Below are positions 1-6,197 of a DNA stretch of 6,963 nucleotides, one piece after another. Below the pieces are notes generated by a model. The model saw nothing but the letters and a program-made list of their open reading frames with translations. It did no database searches and was not told where the DNA came from. Origin of the DNA: Gemmatimonadota bacterium (GTDB taxonomy: Bacteria; Gemmatimonadota; Gemmatimonadetes; Palauibacterales; Palauibacteraceae); assembly GCA_016649455.1 (NCBI GenBank), contig JAENXO010000138.1, positions 1 to 6,963 of the forward strand. The letters are read 5' to 3'. Position numbers and translations under genes: made by a program. Position 1 is the first letter of the stretch. Every line of letters begins with the position of its first letter.

Positions 1-1
1 C

Positions 2-202
2 TACGTGGAGCGACTCGGCGGCCCGCCGGTCAAGGCCGAGTGGACAGGGAAGAAGAGACCCCGGCGGGCATGGAACAGGCTCGAGAAGACGCGGCTCGTC
101 AGAATCGAGCGCTTCGAATACGCTGGGGTCGAAGAGACATACGACCTCGAAGTGGAAGGGCCGTATCATAATTTCGTGGCCAACGGCATCATCACGCACA
201 AT
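2..202 (+). other. C-terminal part of an intein inside ThyX
   Basis: These 67 codons carry the C-terminal splicing block of an intein. The sequence reads ETYDLEVEGPYHNFVANG and then IITHN, followed by Ser as the +1 extein residue. This matches the usual pattern: a YDLxV strand, an HNF turn, a penultimate His (197-199), a terminal Asn for cyclisation (200-202) and a +1 nucleophile, Ser (203-205). All residues needed for the C-terminal cleavage step are therefore present. The preceding basic stretch (KKRPRR) may be the end of a linker or of a homing endonuclease domain, but no LAGLIDADG or HNH motif is visible. The N-terminal splicing block lies outside the window, so whether this is a full, mini or split intein cannot be decided. 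Confidence 0.94.
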
Positions 203-895
203 TCGGTGAACGAATACAGCGGCCGGTACAGTCTCATGCCGCTTCTGTTCTATCGACCGGAGTACGAGCAGTTCGCTCTGCAGACCGAATCGAACCGCCA
301 GGGGCGCGACACGACATCGGCTGACCGGCAAGTCTATGATCGAGCGGTCGGCTGGTGGGAGGAGACGCGCGAGCGCTCGAGCGACACCTACGGATGGCTG
401 GTGGAGAACGACGTGGCGCGGGAGCTGGCCCGGATCGATCTGCCGTTGTCCACCTATACGCAGTGGTACTGGAAGATCGATCTCCACAACCTGATGCACT
501 TCCTCACGCTGCGCGTCGATTCTCATGCCCAGTGGGAAATCCGTCGCTACGGGGAAGTTATGGCCGGCATGTTGAAGCGACTCGCTCCGCTCAGCTACGA
601 GGCGTGGATCGACTATCAGGTCTGCGGAACCCGGGTGGGTCGCAGTGAGCTCGAGATCCTGCGAGGGCTGGTTGCTGTCAACGCCGGCGGGGATGGTCTC
701 GCGGCCCGTCAAGGTGCGGAGATCGGCTCCGACGAAATGAAGAAACTGGGGCTCTCGGGCCGGGAAATCCGCGAGTTGATCGATAAGCTCGATGCCGGGA
801 AGCTCGTTGACTTCGAACTGGAAATCGGGCAAATGCTGCCGGCCGGGGAGTTCGAATCACGCATGCGCGAGGCGGTTCCGGGCGACTACGACTGA
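2..895 (+). CDS. thyX: FAD-dependent thymidylate synthase ThyX, intein-containing, 3' part
   Basis: ThyX methylates dUMP to dTMP using methylene-tetrahydrofolate and FADH2, in the cytoplasm, in place of ThyA. The frame is open to the left edge, so this is the 3' end of a larger gene; the GTG at 5 is not taken as the start. Codons up to position 202 are intein, and the extein resumes at Ser 203-205 with SVNEYSGRYS, the second half of the ThyX signature RHRxxSxNExSxRY. Further on come QWYWKIDLHN, HFLTLR and HAQWEIRRY (about 507-550), the helix with conserved nucleotide-binding residues seen across the family. After YEAWIDYQV about 90 residues remain, a tail longer than in compact ThyX proteins; part of it (GLSGREIRELIDKL) resembles tails of longer ThyX enzymes. 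RHR and the N-terminal half must lie upstream of the window. Identification is firm; activity depends on splicing. Confidence 0.94.
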   Translation, partial: YVERLGGPPVKAEWTGKKRPRRAWNRLEKTRLVRIERFEYAGVEETYDLEVEGPYHNFVANGIITHNSVNEYSGRYSLMPLLFYRPEYEQFALQTESNRQGRDTTSADRQVYDRAVGWWEETRERSSDTYGWLVENDVARELARIDLPLSTYTQWYWKIDLHNLMHFLTLRVDSHAQWEIRRYGEVMAGMLKRLAPLSYEAWIDYQVCGTRVGRSELEILRGLVAVNAGGDGLAARQGAEIGSDEMKKLGLSGREIRELIDKLDAGKLVDFELEIGQMLPAGEFESRMREAVPGDYD

Positions 896-936
896 TACTC
901 GACGGCACTTTCGGGGTCGTTCTTCGTAGAAACCTG

Positions 937-968
937 TGATCGGCCAGGATGTGGCTCCGGGCCGATCA
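937..968. terminator. strong stem-loop downstream of thyX
   Basis: TGATCGGCC (937-945) is perfectly complementary to GGCCGATCA (960-968). Inside, after one A/G mismatch, GGA (947-949) pairs with TCC (956-958), leaving a 6-nt loop. It lies 42 nt after the thyX stop and 62 nt before the next ATG. The position suits a thyX terminator, but no T-run follows, so a classical intrinsic terminator is not shown. An operator or leader RNA structure for the next operon is the alternative. The structure itself is certain; the role is inferred. Confidence 0.45.
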
Positions 969-992
969 GGCCCGCAGGGGCGGACCTTGCCT

Positions 993-1025
993 GGAGGAAG
1001 TGGGTGGGGAATCGCGGGGAGGGAG
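993..1025 (+). promoter_or_regulatory. two candidate ribosome binding sites for the first secreted-protein gene
   Basis: GGAGG at 993-997 sits 6 nt before a GTG at 1004. GGGAG at 1021-1025 sits 5 nt before an ATG at 1031. Both frames are the same, so the start is ambiguous by nine residues. The ATG is preferred because it gives the shorter region ahead of the hydrophobic signal segment. No convincing -35/-10 promoter was recognised in 896-1003. Confidence 0.5.
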
Positions 1026-1030
1026 CGGTC

Positions 1031-2098
1031 ATGGTCGGAACGGGTTCAGCGAGATGCCGGGGCAGCAGAACCCTGGCACCCAGATATCATCCGACTCTCG
1101 CCGGCAGTCTATTCATCGCACTGCTTGGGCTGGGGATCCCCACTCCCCACGGCGGTTTCGCGACTGCACAGAACGCTGGCACGCCGGCTCAAGACGGCTT
1201 TTCCGAGCTCGAGAGAAGCGCAGGCCGGAGGAGCGGCGGGCCATTCCCGTTCGACTATCAGCAACTCGTTTTCTTTCCCGTTGGCGATGATGAAGTGGAT
1301 CTGTGGGCCGCCGTGAGCGTTCATGCCGGTCGGGTGCGAGGTGTATTTCAGGGAGGCTGGAAGTACGAACTGGAGATGACGTTCACGTTGCTGCGGGATG
1401 GCCAGGAGGTCGCTCGCGACGAATCCCGGGTGAAGCACACTCTGAGCGCGTTGATCCCCCCGCGTACGTCTGATGGATTTCCGCTTCAGACGAGTGTACG
1501 GGTACCTCCAGGTCGCTACGACTACCGGATCGAAGTGCGGGATCTCAACTGGGAGGGAGACCGGTCGTTGAACGTCAAGGAAGGTGAGGTGATGGTGCCT
1601 CGGTTTGACTCCTCCCGACCCTTCATCAGTTCGGTGGCCATAGCTGCGGACTCAGGTGGAAGCTGGAGCCCGGCCATCGGAGTCGAATTGAAGCTCAATG
1701 CCGCGAGGATGATACAGACCGATGCCCGCCCATTCGTATACTTCGAGGTATACGGTCTGACGCCCGGTGGAACATTTCGAGGCGATGTTCGTCTCGTTTC
1801 CACATGGAAATCAGAGGGAACGGGAGTGACCTTCGACGGGGTTCGTCAGCCATTCCAACTGCAATTCCGGGGGACCGCCCCCGAGGACCCGGACAGGCCG
1901 GTCCGGTCCGTCCTGCGACTCGAAATGAAGGATACGAGACCCGGCCCATACGAGGTCCAGGTCCGTTTCACCGATATCGAAACTGGAGAGAAAAGCGAGA
2001 CCCGGAAAACACAGGTCCGGGTTCGGGAGCCCCAGGACCGAGGATCTCAGCAGGAAATCACGGAAGTCGGAACGGGTGACACGGGAGGAAGTCGATGA
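1031..2098 (+). CDS. secreted protein with two C-terminal beta modules (short paralogue)
   Basis: Unrecognised function; 355 aa from the ATG at 1031 (364 aa if GTG 1004 is used). The N-terminus has several Arg, then a hydrophobic stretch LAGSLFIALLGLGIP and a likely signal peptidase I site near ATA|Q (residues 46/47), so export is expected. Residues about 70-195 form a beta-rich module ending with VPPGRYDYRIEVRD. Residues about 200-332 form a second module with SVAIAADSGGSWSP, FVYFEVYGLTPGG and VLRLEMKDTRPGPY. Both modules recur at the C-termini of the next two proteins, but the helical and GWxTD-like N-terminal half of those proteins is missing here. There is no cysteine after the signal peptide. 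It ends in a polar Gly/Thr/Ser-rich tail. The stop overlaps the next start by ATGA, indicating translational coupling. It could be a partner or accessory subunit of the two longer paralogues, or a reduced duplicate. Confidence 0.87.
   Translation: MVGTGSARCRGSRTLAPRYHPTLAGSLFIALLGLGIPTPHGGFATAQNAGTPAQDGFSELERSAGRRSGGPFPFDYQQLVFFPVGDDEVDLWAAVSVHAGRVRGVFQGGWKYELEMTFTLLRDGQEVARDESRVKHTLSALIPPRTSDGFPLQTSVRVPPGRYDYRIEVRDLNWEGDRSLNVKEGEVMVPRFDSSRPFISSVAIAADSGGSWSPAIGVELKLNAARMIQTDARPFVYFEVYGLTPGGTFRGDVRLVSTWKSEGTGVTFDGVRQPFQLQFRGTAPEDPDRPVRSVLRLEMKDTRPGPYEVQVRFTDIETGEKSETRKTQVRVREPQDRGSQQEITEVGTGDTGGSR
2083..2088 (+). promoter_or_regulatory. ribosome binding site of the second secreted-protein gene
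   Basis: GGGAGG lies inside the end of the upstream gene, 6 nt before the ATG at 2095 and 9 nt before a second in-frame ATG at 2098. It supports re-initiation right at the overlapping ATGA stop/start. Confidence 0.7.
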
Positions 2099-4191
2099 TG
2101 CGATCGGGAGACCTGGACGGGAGTTTCGTAACGCGCCTGTTCCGCGGGTTGCTCGTGAGTGGCCTGGCCTGTGTGCTGGGGGCAGGTACCGCGAGTGAAT
2201 TGCCTGCTCAGACGATGCCCGGACCCGTGTACTTCGAGCTCGGTAACGCAGGCCACGAGAATCTGGCCAAGCAGATCTCCAAGAGACTGGAGCTGCGAGC
2301 GGACCCAGGGAGCGATGATGTCGAAAAGCTGCTCGAGCAGTGGGAGCGGGAGACGGGCGGGCCCGTGACCGGCTGGGATTGGGTGGCGGTCGATCGATTG
2401 TGGATCCGCGCGGCGAACCCGGTGGCCGCGGACTCGGCGTTGCAGAGGGCCCGGGAAGCGGGAGGCGTGCCGGAAGCCATCCTGCTTCTCGATCAGGCCA
2501 GGATCGCATTCCAGACCAACGACCCGGACCTGGCTGAGCAGGCGTACTGGGCGGGCTGCGGCGCATCGAACGAAGCGGCGGCGCTCGAATACTGGCTCGA
2601 CATCGAGCCGCTGGCCACGCCGGAAGAATCAGCCGAGTGGGACAGGTTCAGGCGGCTGCCCGTTCCGGCACGTGACATGTGTCAGTTTCTTCGGAAATTC
2701 TGGGCCGAGCGATCGCTCGCTTCCGGGCTTCCCGTCGGATCCCGCATGAGTCTGCACTACGCACGCCTCAGGTACGCCCTCGACAACTACAGCCGCCGGG
2801 GAGGGAAGAAGGGACCTTCGTTCACTACCCGGCTGGGCCGTCCGCAAGACGCGATGTTTGACGATCGCGGTCTGTTGTATGTCCGGCTCGGAGATCCGGA
2901 CCGGCTCACTTCGTTTGCGGGCAACCCGTCGATTCAATCAGACCTGGTCAGCGCGGAGTGTTACCAGCCGAACGAGAGCTGGGCCTACGATTTTCCGGAG
3001 GGCACTCGCGTCTTCCACCTCAGCGCGTCTGGTGGGACGGACGACTACTGGATGGTGGAAAACCTGGCGGCGGTATATCGTTGCGGAAACCCCCGTGCGG
3101 GGGCGAGTGGCAACGCGTCAGTCGCGCGCCTCACACCGGTAAACGAGAATCGATACGTTCCGATCGGGATGGCCGCAGCCCTGGTACTGACCGATCTCTA
3201 CAGGTCTCGCCAGGGGCTGGATACACGGTACGCACAGGCGGCGCAGCGGATGTACGACCCGGCCGCGGAGTACACGCTGAACTCGGTAGGGGGGAAGGCC
3301 CTCGAGGCTTCGAAAGTGCTGCAGGAGGAGCGGGAAGTGACGTTGGCGGACGGGACATTCATGGTGTCTTCCGTTCCGGGACGACCGAGAGTCAGGACCG
3401 ACGCGCGCCTGTTGGTCGAAGAGCTCCAGTTCCGGGGCTCGAGCCCTGATGAAAGCCGTGTCTGGCTCAATGCCGTCGTCGAGGCGGCCGAGCTGCAACC
3501 GGTGGTGGAGCCCGGTGGAGGGTTCCGATATCGGGTCGCTGCCCGATGGTTGCTCGTGGACGACCTGGGAGAGTTGCGGCGCGTTCAGTCAGAGTTCGAG
3601 ACGGTCACGCCCCGGGTATTGGGAAGGGACGAGAGTCTTCCAATCCGCCTGTCGATCGATCTCCCACCGGGTCAGCACCGCTACAATTTCATCGTGCGTG
3701 ACGCAGTTGATCCGGTCGCCGACGAGGATCCCGTGGGCAATTTCTATCGAGGCGAGATTCTCGTCCGGCAATTCGCCGTGGCGATTCCTGATCTGTCGGA
3801 CGTGGCGGTCTCGGCCGACTCGGGCGGCAAGTGGTCGCCGATCGGCCCGGAATCGTCTGTTGTCGGCATCCGGCCGAGCCCTGCCCACACAACGGGTCCG
3901 GACGGCATAGCCTTCGTCTACTTCGAGACCTACGGTCTGACGCCGGGTAGTCCCTATTCGACCACGGTGCAGCTGGAGCCGATCGACGGCGGAGGGGATA
4001 CGTTTGATCTCTCCTTCCCGGGAGACGCGCCGCTCGAACCGGGCCCGCGGGTCGGAAGGATTCTTCGCCTCGACCTCAGCGACACCGACCCCGGGTCGTA
4101 CAGGATGCTGGTGACCGTCGTGGACGGAACGACCGGCGAGCGCACGCTACCGTTCGAGACGGAGGTCATAGTTCGCGGGACTCGCAACTGA
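2095..4191 (+). CDS. secreted GWxTD-like protein, 698 aa
   Basis: Exported protein of unknown function. The signal peptide is at residues 1 to about 38 (hydrophobic LFRGLLVSGLACVLGAG, cleavage near LPA|Q). The mature end starts QTMPGPVY. Residues about 45-215 look helical, perhaps TPR-like (RLWIRAANPVAADSALQRAR). Residues about 218-330 resemble the GWxTD domain family: SLHYARLRYALDNY, then FDDRGLLYVRLGDPDR (256-270) and SWAYDFPEGTRVFHLS. The name-giving GWxTD is degenerate, with FDD in its place. A helical stretch follows (LTDLYRSRQGLDTRYA, 365-380). Two beta modules complete it: about 435-560 (LPPGQHRYNFIVRD) and about 568-695 (DVAVSADSGGKWSP, FVYFETYGLTPG, RILRLDLSDTDPGSY). Four mature cysteines, 155, 196, 289 and 330, match the next paralogue. 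The Cys in the signal segment is not in a lipobox. It is translationally coupled to the genes on both sides. Family placement is likely; role unknown. Confidence 0.93.
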   Translation: MMRSGDLDGSFVTRLFRGLLVSGLACVLGAGTASELPAQTMPGPVYFELGNAGHENLAKQISKRLELRADPGSDDVEKLLEQWERETGGPVTGWDWVAVDRLWIRAANPVAADSALQRAREAGGVPEAILLLDQARIAFQTNDPDLAEQAYWAGCGASNEAAALEYWLDIEPLATPEESAEWDRFRRLPVPARDMCQFLRKFWAERSLASGLPVGSRMSLHYARLRYALDNYSRRGGKKGPSFTTRLGRPQDAMFDDRGLLYVRLGDPDRLTSFAGNPSIQSDLVSAECYQPNESWAYDFPEGTRVFHLSASGGTDDYWMVENLAAVYRCGNPRAGASGNASVARLTPVNENRYVPIGMAAALVLTDLYRSRQGLDTRYAQAAQRMYDPAAEYTLNSVGGKALEASKVLQEEREVTLADGTFMVSSVPGRPRVRTDARLLVEELQFRGSSPDESRVWLNAVVEAAELQPVVEPGGGFRYRVAARWLLVDDLGELRRVQSEFETVTPRVLGRDESLPIRLSIDLPPGQHRYNFIVRDAVDPVADEDPVGNFYRGEILVRQFAVAIPDLSDVAVSADSGGKWSPIGPESSVVGIRPSPAHTTGPDGIAFVYFETYGLTPGSPYSTTVQLEPIDGGGDTFDLSFPGDAPLEPGPRVGRILRLDLSDTDPGSYRMLVTVVDGTTGERTLPFETEVIVRGTRN

Positions 4192-4195
4192 GTCC

Positions 4196-6157
4196 ATGGG
4201 CGCCAATCGCGCCGCGCGCACTATTCGGTTGCTGATCGTCGGGGTCGTTCTGCCCTGTGCGATCCCTCGATCGGCAAATACTCAGACCATGCCCGGTCCG
4301 GTATATCACTCCCTGCTCGATCAGGGGGCTGCCAGCTTCGCGGGCAGACTCGACAGGCAGTTCGAACCGGCGTCTGATCCTGATCGGGATGACGTGGAGG
4401 GAGTCCTGCGGCGGTGGCGTGAAGCGACGGGCGGACCGAGCAGCGACTGGGACTGGCTCGCGGTCACACGCTTGTGGCTGCGGGCCGGAGATGCCGACCG
4501 GGCCGCCGATGCGCTACAGCGGGTCGGTGACGCAGTGCCTGAACCGTTCCGTCTACTCGAACGCGCCCGTATCGGATTCCTGGCCGGAGATCCGGAGGCC
4601 TCCTCCGCGTATTGGGGCGCGTGCGCAGTCGCCACTGAGGAATCCGCTCTCGAAGCCTGGCTCGACCTCGTTTCACTCGCAACTCCCGACGAGTTGGAGG
4701 AGTGGAACCGGTTCCGCCCCCTCCCCGCGGCGCAGCGTAATGACTGCGCGTTCTTGCGTCGATTCCTGAGCCGACGGGCGATCGCCTCCGGACAGTCCGC
4801 CGAGGAGCGGTTGGGCCTGCATTACGCACGCCTCCGCTTTGCCCGCGAGAAGTACGGGCGACGCGGTAAGGAAACCGGAACGACGATCATCCGCCACGGC
4901 CTTCCGGTGAAGCCGGCGTTCGACGACCGTGGACTGCTGCACGTGCGCATGGGGCAACCCGACCGGACCACGGCATACCAGTCCGGCCCCTGTTACGAAC
5001 CCAACGTGACATGGGCTTACGACGACCCGGACGGAATCCGGCTGTTTCACCTGTCTCCGCTCGGTGGGACCGACGATTGGTGGCTGATCGAGAACCTGGC
5101 CAGCGTATTCCGCTGTCCTGTCGATCCGGCTACAGGGCGGGTGGACATGACCCGGAATCCGATGGTGGCGCTGCCTCCCATCCTCCCGCTGATCCCTCCC
5201 TGGTTTCTGATCGATCTTTACAACTCGAGGGGAGCGCTCGACCCCGAGTATGCCCGCATGGCCAGCCGGTTCGACCGGCTCCGGACAGTCGAGCAGTTGC
5301 AGGTCGAGCGAGACATGACCGTCGCCGATGCGCGGCTTCTGATCGAGCAGGTACCGGAACGGCCCGACCTGGACTTCGATCTCCAGTTCGACCGGGAATG
5401 GATCCAGTTCCGGTCGCCCCGCCCGGCTACTACCCTGGTCTGGGCGAACGCGGAGCTTCCGAGTGAGGATTTGCGGAAGGCTGCCATTGATCGGAGGAGC
5501 GAAACGGTCGAAGTGGTTGTCTCATTGCTCGACGAGTCCGGTAGTCGCCTGAAGACCATTCCCGTCAGCTTCGATGTCGAGATTCCGCCCGACGACTCTT
5601 CTCAGAGCGTGCTGGGCATTCGCGTCCCGGTCGAATTGTCCCCGGGTCGATACCAGACTCTGTTCCAGATCCGAGTCCCGGGCGACGACGATGGTCAGCG
5701 GCCGCACGGGAATTTCGTGCGAGACAGCCTGGTCGTGCGCGACTTCGGAGGGACGATTCCGCTGCTGTCGGACGTCGCCGTCTCCGCGGACTCGGGAGGC
5801 GCCTGGCAGCCACGACCTGGACTCAACCTTCGGCCATCCCCCGCCCACCGCAGTGGCCCGGACGGCCTGGCGTGGATCTACCTGGAGGCCTACAACCTTA
5901 CGCCGGGGGGGGATTTCACCGCGCGGGTGAGACTGGACAGGGACGATACCGGGGGCGGCGAAACGCCGGACTTTCAGCAGGAGTACGTCGGGACGGCAGC
6001 CAGGGGTGCGCGCATCGTAACGCCGATGGTCCTGCGCCTGGACCTCGGAGAGACCGAGCCCGGGTCGTATGCTCTGCGAGTGAGCGTAACGGACGTCGCA
6101 ACCGGTTCGCGCACCCTGGACTCGCCGGCGAGTCTCGAAGTGTCGAGACGACCCTGA
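4196..6157 (+). CDS. secreted GWxTD-like protein, 653 aa (paralogue of the preceding gene)
   Basis: Full-length paralogue of the 698-aa neighbour, function unknown. Signal peptide at residues 1 to about 29 (basic start, IRLLIVGVVLP), then the same mature N-terminus QTMPGPVY. Shared blocks in order: DWDWLAVTRLWLRAGD (84-99), LGLHYARLRFAREKYGRRG (206-224), FDDRGLLHVRMGQPDR (242-257), CYEPNVTWAYDDPDG, GGTDDWWLIENL, LIDLYNSRGALDPEYA (338-352), VELSPGRY, DVAVSADSGGAWQP (526-539), PSPAHRSGPDG, YLEAYNLTPGG and VLRLDLGETEPGSY. Mature cysteines 143, 184, 266 and 307 match those of the neighbour. The ATG lies 4 nt after the upstream stop and has no clear Shine-Dalgarno sequence (nearest GGGA 15 nt away), so translation probably depends on coupling. 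A run of eight G (5905-5912) lies in the last module, and the frame is intact. Last gene of the cassette, convergent with the gyrase gene. Confidence 0.93.
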   Translation: MGANRAARTIRLLIVGVVLPCAIPRSANTQTMPGPVYHSLLDQGAASFAGRLDRQFEPASDPDRDDVEGVLRRWREATGGPSSDWDWLAVTRLWLRAGDADRAADALQRVGDAVPEPFRLLERARIGFLAGDPEASSAYWGACAVATEESALEAWLDLVSLATPDELEEWNRFRPLPAAQRNDCAFLRRFLSRRAIASGQSAEERLGLHYARLRFAREKYGRRGKETGTTIIRHGLPVKPAFDDRGLLHVRMGQPDRTTAYQSGPCYEPNVTWAYDDPDGIRLFHLSPLGGTDDWWLIENLASVFRCPVDPATGRVDMTRNPMVALPPILPLIPPWFLIDLYNSRGALDPEYARMASRFDRLRTVEQLQVERDMTVADARLLIEQVPERPDLDFDLQFDREWIQFRSPRPATTLVWANAELPSEDLRKAAIDRRSETVEVVVSLLDESGSRLKTIPVSFDVEIPPDDSSQSVLGIRVPVELSPGRYQTLFQIRVPGDDDGQRPHGNFVRDSLVVRDFGGTIPLLSDVAVSADSGGAWQPRPGLNLRPSPAHRSGPDGLAWIYLEAYNLTPGGDFTARVRLDRDDTGGGETPDFQQEYVGTAARGARIVTPMVLRLDLGETEPGSYALRVSVTDVATGSRTLDSPASLEVSRRP

Positions 6158-6191
6158 TCCACCATGGGTCGAGAAGTCTCTTAGCCGACCC
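6149..6191. terminator. alternating inverted repeats between convergent genes
   Basis: CGACCC (6149-6154), GGGTCG (6166-6171) and CGACCC (6186-6191) alternate, so the middle arm can pair with either outer arm (11-nt or 14-nt loop). The set spans the stop of the secreted-protein gene and ends 7 nt before the stop of the gyrase gene. There is no T-run on either strand. A shared bidirectional terminator is plausible from position only. Confidence 0.3.
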
Positions 6192-6197
6192 GGACTC

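Noticed and set aside
5..7. GTG at the left edge as the true start of the thyX frame
   Set aside because: The frame is open upstream (TAC before it), and the encoded region is the middle or end of an intein, so the gene must continue to the left.
2..202. Homing endonuclease domain
   Set aside because: No LAGLIDADG, HNH or GIY-YIG motif in the visible 67 residues; it could lie upstream.
2155..2190. Cysteine in the hydrophobic segment as a lipoprotein signal
   Set aside because: The residues before it are G-L-A rather than a lipobox (L/V/I at -3). The third gene's LPC also fails, with Pro at -1.
1811..2566. 251-codon open frame on the minus strand
   Set aside because: It is Arg/Pro/Ser-rich shadow coding opposite two genes with conserved paralogous domains; no recognisable motif.
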